From contig JALQYJ010000045.1 in assembly GCA_023254175.1 (NCBI GenBank), positions 1 to 64,000 on the forward strand: a DNA stretch of 64,000 nucleotides, given 5' to 3'. The notes beneath the pieces were generated by a model. That model had not been told where the DNA came from. It did not search any database and saw only the letters and a list, made by a program, of their open reading frames with translations. The stretch's first letter is position 1. Each line of letters begins with the position of its first letter. Below, in pieces: positions 26,247-34,986 of this stretch. Source of the DNA: Runella sp. (lineage in GTDB: Bacteria > Bacteroidota > Bacteroidia > Cytophagales > Spirosomataceae). A program made the translations under genes and the position numbers.

Positions 26247-26254
26247 TATCTTTG
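26247..26254 (+). promoter_or_regulatory. Possible -7 element for tatD
   Basis: TATCTTTG matches TAnnTTTG. A transcription start near 26261 would leave only the TTG codons at 26270 or 26279 as usable starts of the hydrolase. No clear -33 TTG is seen at the right distance. Confidence 0.45.
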
Positions 26255-26278
26255 ACAAAGGACAATTATTTGGCAAAA

Positions 26279-26947
26279 TTGGAACAATTTCTGAATTTTC
26301 ACACACATAATGTGTTAGAACTTCCTACAGAACGAAGTATTCTAAACGTTCTCGGGCAAGACCTAACCACGTATGACTTCGATGCGGGTCGTTGGGTTTC
26401 TGTTGGTATTCATCCGTGGTATGTTGATGTTAAAACGTGGGAAAGTCAGCTAAAGGAATTAGAGCGAAGGGCTGCTCAACCAGAAGTAAAGATGGTGGGA
26501 GAATGCGGCCTTGACCGTTTGATTCCGCTTTCGCTAGAAATACAATTGCAGGTATTTGAAGCCCAAGTCCAAGTTGCCGAACGGGTACAAAAACCTGTGG
26601 TGATTCATTCTGTACGAGCTTTCAACGAACTGCTACAATGGAGTAAAAACCGCCGAACGCAGGTGCCTTTGGTAATACATGGATTTGTGAATAAGCCACA
26701 AATAGCGCATCAACTTTTGCAAAAAGGCTTTTACTTATCGTTTGGGGCAGCACTGCTACGTCATGATTCCCATGCCTCTATCGTGATTCGAGAGATGCCT
26801 TTAGAACGGGTATTTCTTGAAAATGACGACCGAACTATTCCAATAGAGGCCGTGTACCAAGCAGCGGCAACGCATTTACAGTGTTCTACAGGATACTTAC
26901 AAAGCCAAATTTGGACTAACTTTGCAACACTATTTTCGCAAAAGTAA
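26279..26947 (+). CDS. TatD family metal-dependent hydrolase (short form)
   Basis: The roughly 222-residue protein is a short member of the TatD DNase family with a TIM-barrel metal site. It shows FLNFHTHN (metal His pair), SVGIHPWYV, VGECGLDRL (Glu), KPVVIHSVRAFNEL (His), VIHGF and the late FLENDDRTIPIEAVY (Asp). It is shorter than the usual 260 residues, which is common in Bacteroidota. No ATG is present. The likely start is TTG at 26279 or 26270, because the promoter-like element at 26247-26254 would exclude the codons further upstream. The role is probably DNA repair or quality control. Confidence 0.84.
   Translation: MEQFLNFHTHNVLELPTERSILNVLGQDLTTYDFDAGRWVSVGIHPWYVDVKTWESQLKELERRAAQPEVKMVGECGLDRLIPLSLEIQLQVFEAQVQVAERVQKPVVIHSVRAFNELLQWSKNRRTQVPLVIHGFVNKPQIAHQLLQKGFYLSFGAALLRHDSHASIVIREMPLERVFLENDDRTIPIEAVYQAAATHLQCSTGYLQSQIWTNFATLFSQK
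26917..26924 (+). promoter_or_regulatory. Possible -7 element for tcdA, inside tatD
   Basis: TAACTTTG matches TAnnTTTG near the 3' end of tatD. It would start transcription about 57 bases before the ATG of tcdA. No -33 TTG at the right distance, so support is weak. Confidence 0.3.
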
Positions 26948-26986
26948 GTTTTCTTACTCTTTTATCTATTTAAGAAATTGATTGAA

Positions 26987-27793
26987 ATGGCAGAATTAGC
27001 ATGGCTTTCTCGCACGCGCCTGATGATTGGCGACGAAGGATTGGATAAACTTCAACAAGCCCACGTACTGGTAGTTGGGCTAGGTGGCGTTGGTTCGTTT
27101 GCTGCCGAATTTATTGCGCGTTCAGGGGTAGGAACGATGACTATTGTTGATGGTGACGTCGTAGACCCATCCAATCGTAACCGACAACTTCCTGCGCTGG
27201 CAACCACCCACGGGCAGTCGAAGGCGGAATTGATGGCGGAACGTTTGTTGGCAATCAATCCAGAATTAAAGCTAACTATAATCAAAGAGTTTTTGACCCC
27301 TCAAAAAGTACGTGATATTCTCGGGGCAGCCTCGTACGATTATGTGATGGATTGTATTGATAGCATTACGCCAAAGTTGACCCTTTTAGTAACATCGCGC
27401 GAGTACAAGTACCCGTTGGTGAGTTCGATGGGAGCGGGGGGTAAATACGACCCTACTCAATTGAAGGTAGCCGATTTGTTTGATACGTATGAGTGCTTTC
27501 TGGCGCATTATGTCCGCAAACGCCTCAAAAAATACGGGATTACGTCGGGGATTAAGGCTGTATTTTCGACCGAAAAAGTGCAGAAAGACTCGTTGATGTT
27601 GACCGATGGCAATAACTTTAAGCGGTCGGCTTATGGTACAATTTCTTACCTTCCTGCTACTTTTGGAAGTGTTTGCGCATCGGTGGTTATTCGGGAATTA
27701 TTGGGTCAAAAAGTGCCGTTACACAAGAATCCTTTGAAAGAAAAAAAGAAAAAACAAGAGCAAAAAAAGGCGAAAAAAGCGCAAAACAAGTAA
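26987..27793 (+). CDS. tcdA: tRNA threonylcarbamoyladenosine dehydratase
   Basis: TcdA closes the side chain of t6A at tRNA position 37 to the cyclic ct6A form, using ATP. The 268-residue protein is of the ThiF/E1 superfamily. It has HVLVVGLGGVGSFAAEFIAR near residue 27 (nucleotide loop), IVDGDVVDPSNRNRQLPA near 54, and YVMDCIDSITPKLTLL near 118. The segment SSMGAGGKYDPTQLKVADLF follows. The C terminus is a run of Lys, Glu and Gln (KEKKKKQEQKKAKKAQ) from an A-rich DNA stretch. The ATG at 26987 was chosen over a TTG at 26978. Confidence 0.92.
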   Translation: MAELAWLSRTRLMIGDEGLDKLQQAHVLVVGLGGVGSFAAEFIARSGVGTMTIVDGDVVDPSNRNRQLPALATTHGQSKAELMAERLLAINPELKLTIIKEFLTPQKVRDILGAASYDYVMDCIDSITPKLTLLVTSREYKYPLVSSMGAGGKYDPTQLKVADLFDTYECFLAHYVRKRLKKYGITSGIKAVFSTEKVQKDSLMLTDGNNFKRSAYGTISYLPATFGSVCASVVIRELLGQKVPLHKNPLKEKKKKQEQKKAKKAQNK

Positions 27794-27798
27794 CTTTG
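27791..27798 (+). promoter_or_regulatory. Possible -7 element for the GntR-type regulator
   Basis: TAACTTTG overlaps the tcdA stop and lies 25 bases before the ATG at 27824. The -33 region is A-rich without a clear TTG. Confidence 0.3.
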
Positions 27799-27823
27799 AT
27801 TAATAAGTTGCGCAACCCAAGGC

Positions 27824-28843
27824 ATGAGCTTTATCCTACATCTTGACCACGACGCTAAAACTCCCAAATACAAGCAAATTGTAAAGTCGGTGATTAGTTC
27901 GATTGAGCGTGGTGTTTTAAAACAGAATGACCAGCTTCCTTCTATCAACGAACTTAGCGAGGAGTACTACTTGGCGCGCGATACTGTTGAGAAGGCGTAC
28001 AAAGAACTCAAAGCGCTTGGAGTGATTGATTCAGTGCGTGGAAAGGGCTTTTATATTTTAAATGAAAAGCCGAAACAAATGCGCGTGCTGTTGGTGATGA
28101 ATAAACTTAGCGCGTACAAAAAAGCGGTTTATGAGGGGTTTGTAAGTACTCTTGGTGAACGCGCAGCAGTCACTCTGCATATTCACCACGGAAACGTACG
28201 CGTCTTCGACGACATTATGAAGGAAAGTCTCGGCCATTACCACTACTACGTGATTATGCCGCACTTCTACGACGAAGCCGACCGCGCTACGGTGCAAGCC
28301 ATGCTCAAAAAAATTGCACCTAAAGAACTGATTCTGCTCGATCGTCAGTTCTCTGATTTTTTGGGAGAATACGCCAGCGTTTACCAAGATTTTACGGACG
28401 ATATTTACGGCGCTTTGCAGTCGGGAATAGACCTACTGAGTAAATACCAGGAAATTGTACTCGTGTTTCCGCAGGATGTAAAATATCCCCCAGAAATTGT
28501 ACGCGGTTTCCGCAATTTTTGTGCGCACTACCACAAACAAGGACGAATTATAGGCAAGGCGTCCGACGATGAAGTTCTCAAAGGCCATGCCTACATTGTT
28601 TTGGAAGATTCTGATTTGGCCGAATTAGTAAAAAAGACCAGACTACAAAGCCTGGTCTTAGGTGAAGAGGTAGGAATAGTATCTTTTAATGATACGCCTT
28701 TGAAAGAGGTCTTGGCCAATGGTATCACCGTTATCTCGACCAACCACAGCCAAATGGGACGTACGGCAGCGGAACTAATTTTAAAGGGGAAGATTATGAA
28801 TATCAAAAACCCGTTTGGCCTGATTCGGCGCGGCTCCCTTTAA
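27824..28843 (+). CDS. GntR-type transcription regulator with sugar-binding (LacI-like) domain
   Basis: The 339-residue protein joins an N-terminal winged helix of the GntR family (about 10-80; PKYKQIVKSVISSIERGVLK, DQLPSINELSEEYYLARDTV) to a periplasmic-binding-protein-like domain as in LacI/AraR. In that domain RVLLVMNKLSAYKKAVYEGF, QEIVLVFPQDVKYPPEIVRG, and GIVSFNDTPLKEVLANGITV followed by a GRTAAELILKGK segment are seen. Such regulators respond to sugars. No sugar genes are adjacent; the convergent neighbour is nuoN. The target is therefore elsewhere or unknown. Confidence 0.9.
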   Translation: MSFILHLDHDAKTPKYKQIVKSVISSIERGVLKQNDQLPSINELSEEYYLARDTVEKAYKELKALGVIDSVRGKGFYILNEKPKQMRVLLVMNKLSAYKKAVYEGFVSTLGERAAVTLHIHHGNVRVFDDIMKESLGHYHYYVIMPHFYDEADRATVQAMLKKIAPKELILLDRQFSDFLGEYASVYQDFTDDIYGALQSGIDLLSKYQEIVLVFPQDVKYPPEIVRGFRNFCAHYHKQGRIIGKASDDEVLKGHAYIVLEDSDLAELVKKTRLQSLVLGEEVGIVSFNDTPLKEVLANGITVISTNHSQMGRTAAELILKGKIMNIKNPFGLIRRGSL

Positions 28844-28860
28844 GACGCTGCTTTTTATTT

Positions 28861-30255
28861 TTACACTAACCCCTTCAACAAATCGGGAAGTAACCCGAAG
28901 AAAAGGGTGATAATCGTCGTTATGATAAGTACTAAACGGTAAAACTGTGGTACTTTGATAGAGCCAGCTTCGCCTTCGCGCATGTAAGCAGCAATGACGG
29001 CTTTAAAGTAATAATAGATACCAACGGCCGACATAAGGACTGCTACAACCAGAATCCACGTGATTCCGCGCTCTACTACACTTGAAAATACAAAGAACTT
29101 ACCCCAGAAGCCAGCCGTAAGTGGGATTCCTGCAAGTGAAAGCATCGAAACTGTGAGAACAAAAGCCAATAGAGGGTTTTTCTTACCTAAGCCGTTGAAA
29201 ACATTGAAATTTTCCTTCACTTCGTGCGAACGTACGCCTGTTTCTTTCCCAACAATCATCAATACGCCAAAAGCGCTGATAGTTGCCAATGAATACGCCA
29301 ACGAATAAAACACAATGGCGTCTTGCGATTGGGCACTCATGGCCGTGAGGCTCAAAAGCAAATAACCCGCGTGCGAAATACTTGAATAAGCCATCATGCG
29401 CTTGAAGCTATTTTGATAAACGGCGGTGATGTTTCCAGCCAAGAGCGTCAAGACAGTAATACCTGCGAGGGTTGACCACCAGAAAGTATAAGCTCCTGAA
29501 AACGAACCAGAAAGCAAGCGATAAAGTGCCGCAAAACCCGCAGTTTTTACGATGGTTGACATGAAAGCCGTAAACACCGTTGGTGCTCCATCGTACACGT
29601 CGGGAGTCCAGAAATGGAAAGGCGCCGCCGAGACTTTAAAGAGCATTCCAATCAACAACATCAATAACCCAACGTACAACATCGGAGAAGGAGAGGGGTT
29701 GGTCAAAACGTAAGCTTTCAACGCGGTGAGGTTGAAAGAACCCGTTGCACCGTACAACAATGCCATCCCGAAAAGCATAATACCTGTTGCGAAGGAACCC
29801 ATCAAAAGGTACTTAAGCGCAGCTTCGTTGGAACGTAAGTTGCGTTTGTCGCTTCCCGTGAGTACATACATAGAAACCGAAAGGATTTCAACTCCTACAA
29901 ACAACATGAGCAGGTTTTCGTACCCAATCATCATAATAGCCCCCACCAATGAGAACAACATAATGGCGTAGTATTCGGCAGGTTGAGCTGACTCATCGTC
30001 AATAAAACCACGCGTAAGCGCAGCAATCAACAACGCCGAAAGCAATACAATACCTGAAAAAGCCATCGTAAGCTTGTTTTCGAAAAGCATCCCTTTGAAA
30101 TACAACGATGGTGCATCGTTCCAGTTAGCGAAGTTGGCGATTAAAGTAAGAACCAATACCAAGAGAGTGGCAGGCAATAGTAAGTTTTTCGATTTCTGAA
30201 AACCCAAAAACAGAACCAAAAGGCCAAGTATGGAAAGAAGTATGATTGGAAGCAT
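28861..30255 (-). CDS. nuoN: NADH-quinone oxidoreductase subunit N
   Basis: Antiporter-like membrane subunit of respiratory complex I that helps move protons. The 464-residue protein has about 14 membrane helices. It has YAIMLFSLVGAIMMIGYENL near 92 with the key Glu, VSAAPFHFWTPDVYDGAPT near 208 with the conserved Lys in front, AFMSTIVKTAGFAALYRL near 230 (Lys in the discontinuous helix) and KRMMAYSSISHAGYLLL near 285. It is the last gene of nuoKLMN; 99 bases separate it from nuoM. Confidence 0.96.
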   Translation of the reverse strand: MLPIILLSILGLLVLFLGFQKSKNLLLPATLLVLVLTLIANFANWNDAPSLYFKGMLFENKLTMAFSGIVLLSALLIAALTRGFIDDESAQPAEYYAIMLFSLVGAIMMIGYENLLMLFVGVEILSVSMYVLTGSDKRNLRSNEAALKYLLMGSFATGIMLFGMALLYGATGSFNLTALKAYVLTNPSPSPMLYVGLLMLLIGMLFKVSAAPFHFWTPDVYDGAPTVFTAFMSTIVKTAGFAALYRLLSGSFSGAYTFWWSTLAGITVLTLLAGNITAVYQNSFKRMMAYSSISHAGYLLLSLTAMSAQSQDAIVFYSLAYSLATISAFGVLMIVGKETGVRSHEVKENFNVFNGLGKKNPLLAFVLTVSMLSLAGIPLTAGFWGKFFVFSSVVERGITWILVVAVLMSAVGIYYYFKAVIAAYMREGEAGSIKVPQFYRLVLIITTIITLFFGLLPDLLKGLV

Positions 30256-30354
30256 TTTGTTTAATTTTTCAATTTGAAACAGTGGCGGTTTACTGCTGCG
30301 CTACCTGTACGATGAAATAATCACTGCGGCGGACCGCTTAAAATAATTCTCAAA

Positions 30355-31809
30355 TTAATAATGAATCATTTGTAATAGGTTACTTACCGCAGGTTCGGTC
30401 AATTTTAGGAATGAGTTAGGATAAAGCCCCATCCAAAAAACCATAATAACCAACGGTACCAATACCGCACGCTCACTGAATGACAAGTCGGCGAAGTGCT
30501 CGGTGAATGTGGACTTTGCACCAAACATAGATTTTTGGAATAAACGAAGCATGTACACCGCTCCCAAAATGATGGTAGTACCTGCTATTGCCCCTAGCCA
30601 AATATTTGACTCATATACCCCACGAAGCAATAAAAACTCACCTACGAAACCGTTGGTCAACGGAAGAGCTACACTTCCCAACATCAGAATCATAAAGTAA
30701 ACTGTCAAGTGAGGGGTGCGTTGTGTAATGCCGCCCAATTGCTCGATGTTACGCGTTTTGGTACGAGAGAAAATGATTTCGATGATAAAAAACAAACCTA
30801 CGACGTTGATTCCGTGTGCCAACATCTGAATCAACGCACCTTGGACTCCGCTGAGGGTTTGTGAAAATACCCCCGCCGACATCAAACCGACGTGAGCAAA
30901 CGACGAATACGCAATGAGGCGCTTCATGTCGCGCTGTTGAATGGCGATGATAGAGCCGTAAACAATTCCAATGACCGACAAAACGATGGCCGTTGTTCCC
31001 CACGTTTGTAAACCCAACGGAACGATTGGCAACACAAAGCGAATCACCCCATAAACGCCCATTTTAAGCATGATACCCGCCAAAAGCATGGTCGCAGGTG
31101 TTGGGGACTCGGTGTAAGTATCGGGCTGCCAAGTGTGGAAAGGAAACACAGGCATCTTAATCGCAAAAGCAATAAAAAACGCCCAGAAAATCCAACCTTG
31201 TTTTTGGGCATCAAGGGCGAGTTTGTAGAAGGCCGAAATTTCAGAAGTATGCCCTTGCGCAGAAGTCGTTTGGTAGTACAAATACACCAACGCCACGAGC
31301 ATAAACAAACTTCCGAAAATGGTATAAACAAAAAACTTGAAAGTGACTTTAATACGGTCTTCGCCGCCCCAAACTGCTGCCAAGAAATAAACAGGAATGA
31401 GAGCCGCTTCGAAGAATAAATAGAACAAGAATGCGTCGGTTGCGGTAAATACCCCCATCAAAGCAGCTTGCATGAAGAGGATAAGCGCATAAAACGTCGA
31501 AGCATTTTTGTAAGGCTGACGGAACGTCGAAAGAATAATAAGCGGCGTTAGGAAAGCCGTGAGCATCACAAGTAAAATGCTGATGCCGTCAATACCTCCT
31601 GCGAATGAAATCCCTGCCGATTGAATCCAAGGGTAACTGAAGCCAAATTGCTGGTCAGCGGTAGGTTGGAATTGGGCATAAATCACTACTGCCAAAACCA
31701 GTTCAATCGCTGCCCCAATCAGAGCTAACTGCTTTGCGCTGTTGTTTTTGGTAATCAATGTAATCACCCCTGCAATCAACGGAATGAGTATAAGTGAAAG
31801 AGTAAGCAT
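30355..31809 (-). CDS. nuoM: NADH-quinone oxidoreductase subunit M
   Basis: Antiporter-like proton-pumping subunit of complex I, 484 residues with about 14 helices. It shows FYLFFEAALIPVYFLAAVWG near 130 with the conserved Glu, KMPVFPFHTWQPDTYTESP near 218 and MLLAGIMLKMGVYGVIRF near 240. KRLIAYSSFAHVGLMSAG lies near 295 and MLAHGINVVGLFFI near 330. It lies between nuoL (58 bases upstream) and nuoN in the same direction. Confidence 0.97.
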   Translation of the reverse strand: MLTLSLILIPLIAGVITLITKNNSAKQLALIGAAIELVLAVVIYAQFQPTADQQFGFSYPWIQSAGISFAGGIDGISILLVMLTAFLTPLIILSTFRQPYKNASTFYALILFMQAALMGVFTATDAFLFYLFFEAALIPVYFLAAVWGGEDRIKVTFKFFVYTIFGSLFMLVALVYLYYQTTSAQGHTSEISAFYKLALDAQKQGWIFWAFFIAFAIKMPVFPFHTWQPDTYTESPTPATMLLAGIMLKMGVYGVIRFVLPIVPLGLQTWGTTAIVLSVIGIVYGSIIAIQQRDMKRLIAYSSFAHVGLMSAGVFSQTLSGVQGALIQMLAHGINVVGLFFIIEIIFSRTKTRNIEQLGGITQRTPHLTVYFMILMLGSVALPLTNGFVGEFLLLRGVYESNIWLGAIAGTTIILGAVYMLRLFQKSMFGAKSTFTEHFADLSFSERAVLVPLVIMVFWMGLYPNSFLKLTEPAVSNLLQMIHY

Positions 31810-31867
31810 ATTAAAATGTCGATTTCAGAATGTTAAAAGAGTTCAGTTTCTATTTAAAACCTTCACT

Positions 31868-33778
31868 TTACTTTATTAAGAAATTCCACGCCAAAACAAG
31901 GACGATACCAATCACCATCGCAAATACGTAGAAGCCTGTTTCGCCCGTTTGCAACAAACGAAGACGCCCGCCTAGAAACTGTACTAAGCGACCTGCGCCG
32001 TTGACGATGACATCAATCAAGAACTCACCGAAGCTGTAAAGAATATCTGAAAGCTTGCTGATAGGCTTCACAAACACCGAATCGTATAACTCGTCGATGT
32101 AGTATTTGTTTTGAAGCACTTTGGGAAAACCTGTCACGTCTTTATCGGCCGCAGGAACTACGGCTTTACTAATAAACAAGCTATAGGCAAACCCAATGGC
32201 CAATACGGCCGCACCTACCGACACACCCATCAAAATGTATTCGGTGGAGTGGTCGAGGTGACCTTCAAAAAGCGTTGGGTTTACTTGTTTTGAGCCTTCA
32301 AACAACGGTGCCATAAAATGCCCCAATGCTTCGCCGCCGCCCAATACATGCGGAATGTTCATCAAACCACCCACGGCTGACAATACCGCCAACACCATCA
32401 ATGGAAGGGTCATGGTAGCTGGAGACTCGTGCAAGTGGTGTTCTTGCTCGTGCGTTCCACGGAAGTGGCCAAAGAACGTTACAAACAACAAACGGAACAT
32501 GTAAAAAGCTGTCATCATCGCGCCCAAGATTCCCAGCGCCCACATGATTTTGTTGTGCTCAAACACGTGTGCCAAAATTTCATCTTTTGAGAAGAAACCT
32601 GAAAGTGGGAAAATACCCGCAATGGCAAAAGTCGCAATCGTAAAGGTCCAGAAAGTAACGGGCAAATGCTTGCGCAAGCCACCCATGTTGCGAATGTCTT
32701 GCTCGTCAGACATGGCGTGAATCACACTACCTGCTCCCAAGAACAACAACGCCTTGAAGAAAGCGTGGGTCATAACGTGGAACATAGCCGAGGTGTAAGC
32801 CCCAACGCCCAACGCCAAAAACATATAACCTAATTGACTTACGGTAGAGTAAGCCAATACTTTTTTGATGTCGTTTTGATACAAACCAATCGACGCTGCT
32901 ACCAAGGCGGTCAACAAACCAATGCCTCCCACAAAACCGAGGGTAGCAGGTGCCAATGAATAGAGCACGTTGGAGCGAATCACCATGTAGATACCCGCCG
33001 TCACCATCGTTGCGGCGTGGATAAGGGCCGATACAGGCGTTGGCCCCGCCATCGCGTCAGGAAGCCATGTATAGAGTGGAATCTGAGCTGATTTTCCCAT
33101 AGCCCCCACAAACAACAAGGCTGTGATGGTTACAATCACCGTATCGTTGATGCCAAAACCGCCGTTGGCTGCTTTCCCGAATACTTCGAGGTACTCAACC
33201 GAGCCGAAGTGTTGGATAATCATAAAAATACCCAACAAAAAGCCCAAGTCTCCGATGCGGTTCATAATAAAGGCTTTGCGGGCAGCATTATTGTAGTTGG
33301 TTACTTTGTTCCAAAAACCGATGAGCAAGTAAGAACAAAGTCCTACACCTTCCCATCCGATAAACATAATGACGTAGTTGGAACCCATCACCAATAGCAA
33401 CATGAAGAATAAGAAAAGGTTAAGGAAGGCAAAAAACTTCCCAAAGCCTTCGTCGTGGTGCATGTAGCCAATCGAATAAATATGAATCAACGAACCTACG
33501 CCCGTCACGACCATCAACATCAATAGCGATAATTGGTCAACTTGGAACGAAAAAGGAATCGTAAGTTGTCCAATTGAAATCCAATCAAAAAGTTTTACCA
33601 CTTGAGGCTGACCGTCGAAGCTGTTCCATGCCAAGATGGAAATAATGAAAGCTCCCAACGTAGCGACCGAACCAATGACCCCCACTAGGCTCTTAGGAAC
33701 GTGCCGAAAACCTATGCCATTAATGGTAAAACCAATAAGTGGCAACAAGGGTATAAGAATGAGTAAGGATGGAGACAT
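31868..33778 (-). CDS. nuoL: NADH-quinone oxidoreductase subunit L
   Basis: Largest antiporter-like subunit of complex I, 636 residues, ending in the long lateral helix. It has FLFFMLLLVMGSNYVIMFIG then WEGVGLCSYLLIGFW near 145, AMGKSAQIPLYTWLPDAMAG near 225, and ALIHAATMVTAGIYMVIR near 251. KKVLAYSTVSQLGYMFLALG lies near 306 and MTHAFFKALLFLGAGSVIHA near 335. The C-terminal domain (about 490-636) is typical in length. It lies downstream of nuoK with a 95-base A+T-rich spacer that holds several TTAACT repeats. Confidence 0.97.
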   Translation of the reverse strand: MSPSLLILIPLLPLIGFTINGIGFRHVPKSLVGVIGSVATLGAFIISILAWNSFDGQPQVVKLFDWISIGQLTIPFSFQVDQLSLLMLMVVTGVGSLIHIYSIGYMHHDEGFGKFFAFLNLFLFFMLLLVMGSNYVIMFIGWEGVGLCSYLLIGFWNKVTNYNNAARKAFIMNRIGDLGFLLGIFMIIQHFGSVEYLEVFGKAANGGFGINDTVIVTITALLFVGAMGKSAQIPLYTWLPDAMAGPTPVSALIHAATMVTAGIYMVIRSNVLYSLAPATLGFVGGIGLLTALVAASIGLYQNDIKKVLAYSTVSQLGYMFLALGVGAYTSAMFHVMTHAFFKALLFLGAGSVIHAMSDEQDIRNMGGLRKHLPVTFWTFTIATFAIAGIFPLSGFFSKDEILAHVFEHNKIMWALGILGAMMTAFYMFRLLFVTFFGHFRGTHEQEHHLHESPATMTLPLMVLAVLSAVGGLMNIPHVLGGGEALGHFMAPLFEGSKQVNPTLFEGHLDHSTEYILMGVSVGAAVLAIGFAYSLFISKAVVPAADKDVTGFPKVLQNKYYIDELYDSVFVKPISKLSDILYSFGEFLIDVIVNGAGRLVQFLGGRLRLLQTGETGFYVFAMVIGIVLVLAWNFLIK

Positions 33779-33873
33779 ATATTTTTGAAACGTTAGTGGT
33801 CAATTGTTAACTGTTTAGAAGCGGTGGCTGTTCAACGATTAACTATTAACGGATAACAAATAACAGCTTTTAA

Positions 33874-34218
33874 TTACCATTTCAATTTATTCAAGAAACC
33901 AATGTCGATGGTTCGGGTATTGCGATAAATCATCACAATAATCGCCAATCCTACTGCCACTTCAGCGGCAGCAACCGCCATGATAAAAAATACAAAAACC
34001 TGGCCAACGGGGTCAGATTTATAGGTTGAAAAGGCGATAAGTAAGAGGTTAACGGCGTTGAGCATCAGTTCGACGCTCATAAAAATGATTAGCGCGTTGC
34101 GACGGGTCAACACCCCTAGAATGCCTATCACGAACAGTGTTGTAGCCAACAACACGTAGTTTTGGAGAGGGATAGACTGTATTACGCCAGGAATCGACGG
34201 TGTAGCTTGTGGAAACAT
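33874..34218 (-). CDS. nuoK: NADH-quinone oxidoreductase subunit K
   Basis: Small complex I membrane subunit, 114 residues, three helices. It has [20 protein letters not shown] and [17 protein letters not shown] with the conserved Glu, then [17 protein letters not shown] with a second Glu. It is the first gene of a nuoKLMN unit that has its own promoter at 34274-34303. nuoA-J are not upstream, so the complex I genes are split in this genome or partly lost from this site. Confidence 0.95.
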   Translation of the reverse strand: MFPQATPSIPGVIQSIPLQNYVLLATTLFVIGILGVLTRRNALIIFMSVELMLNAVNLLLIAFSTYKSDPVGQVFVFFIMAVAAAEVAVGLAIIVMIYRNTRTIDIGFLNKLKW

Positions 34219-34476
34219 ATAGTAGTTAGGTCGAAAAGATGTCTGTTGGTGAAATAAGTCCCAAAAACGGGGGCAAATTTACTGAATAATCGTAGTTGCC
34301 CAAATTAGAAGTCTAAAAACTGCGCGTATTGGGAAAAGTCCTTTGTCTTTTTCGAGTTGTCCTCTTGCTATGCAGGGCATTGGTGGGGACAGGGGAGAAG
34401 AGACTAGGTAGGGTTAAAATTACTGCCGATAAGGTGAGCGGTACACTCGCGATATCAAAGAATCATTTATGAATAT
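34219..34476. other. Intergenic region between the broken gene and nuoK
   Basis: Apart from the nuoK promoter (34274-34303) this 258-base stretch shows no reading frame or repeat that I can support. Confidence 0.5.
34274..34303 (-). promoter_or_regulatory. Promoter of nuoKLMN
   Basis: On the minus strand TTG (34301-34303), 19 bases, then TAAATTTG (34274-34281), a full match to the Bacteroidota pattern. The start would be near 34267, leaving a leader of about 50 bases before the nuoK ATG. Confidence 0.7.
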
Positions 34477-34890
34477 TTACGGGTAGGACCAATTACCCAT
34501 CGCTTCAGTTTTTTTCCAAGTACTGCCGAGCCAAGCATCAAATAATTTGTCGCGAAGGCCAAGTGAGGGGAGTTGAGGGGCGTGTTGGGGCGCTGCCGAC
34601 AATACCAAGTGAAAGCTGCCGCTGGCTGCGCCGCTTACAATATCGTCCACCGTGGCGACGCTCATAATCCACAAGCCGTGGGGAGTGAGGGGCTTTTTGA
34701 TGTTGGAGGCCACCACCTCAATTTTTTCTTCGGCAATGTGCTCCATCAACTCCCACGAAGTCACTAATTCAAACTGAACGGGCGTTTTTTGGGGCTTGGG
34801 TTTGGATTAAAATGGCAAAATTTTCGGAGACATCGCAGGTAAACAAATTGTCGGGGATGGTGGAGTACTCTGCGCATTTAAATTTTTTTG
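34477..34890 (-). pseudogene. Frameshifted, N-terminally truncated gene of unknown family
   Basis: Two overlapping frames on the minus strand read as one protein. The upstream frame (about 34772-34890) gives KFKCAEYSTIPDNLFTCDVS, then ENFAILIQTQAPKNARSV, and stops at a TGA (34769-34771). The downstream frame continues FELVTSWELMEHIAEEKIEV, then VASNIKKPLTPHGLWIM and onwards to a stop at 34477. Adding one base in the GTTTGAA stretch joins them. There is no start codon in the upstream frame, and the beginning seems cut off by a repeat-like stretch at 34895-34980. I do not recognise the family. It could also be a single sequencing error in a gene with an unusual start. Confidence 0.65.
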
Positions 34891-34894
34891 AATA

Positions 34895-34980
34895 ATCCCT
34901 TCCTTCCAGTCCGACGGCAAAACAACCGTCGTTTAGAGAGTCGCGGACGAACCCACCGCTCGCTCATCGCAATGACAAAA
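34895..34980 (-). repeat. Possible dispersed palindromic element
   Basis: On the minus strand the stretch begins GTCATTGCGATGAGCGAGCG, the usual opening of many dispersed bacterial repeats. It contains a small hairpin with arms GACGG (34913-34917) and CCGTC (34926-34930). It sits between the flippase gene and the broken gene at 34477. A copy elsewhere in the genome would prove it; none was recognised in this window. Confidence 0.4.
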
Positions 34981-34986
34981 AAGGTA

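Noticed and set aside
28632-28660. Hairpin AAGACCAG...CTGGTCTT as a terminator
   Set aside because: It lies inside the coding sequence of the GntR-type regulator, which continues normally for 60 more residues.
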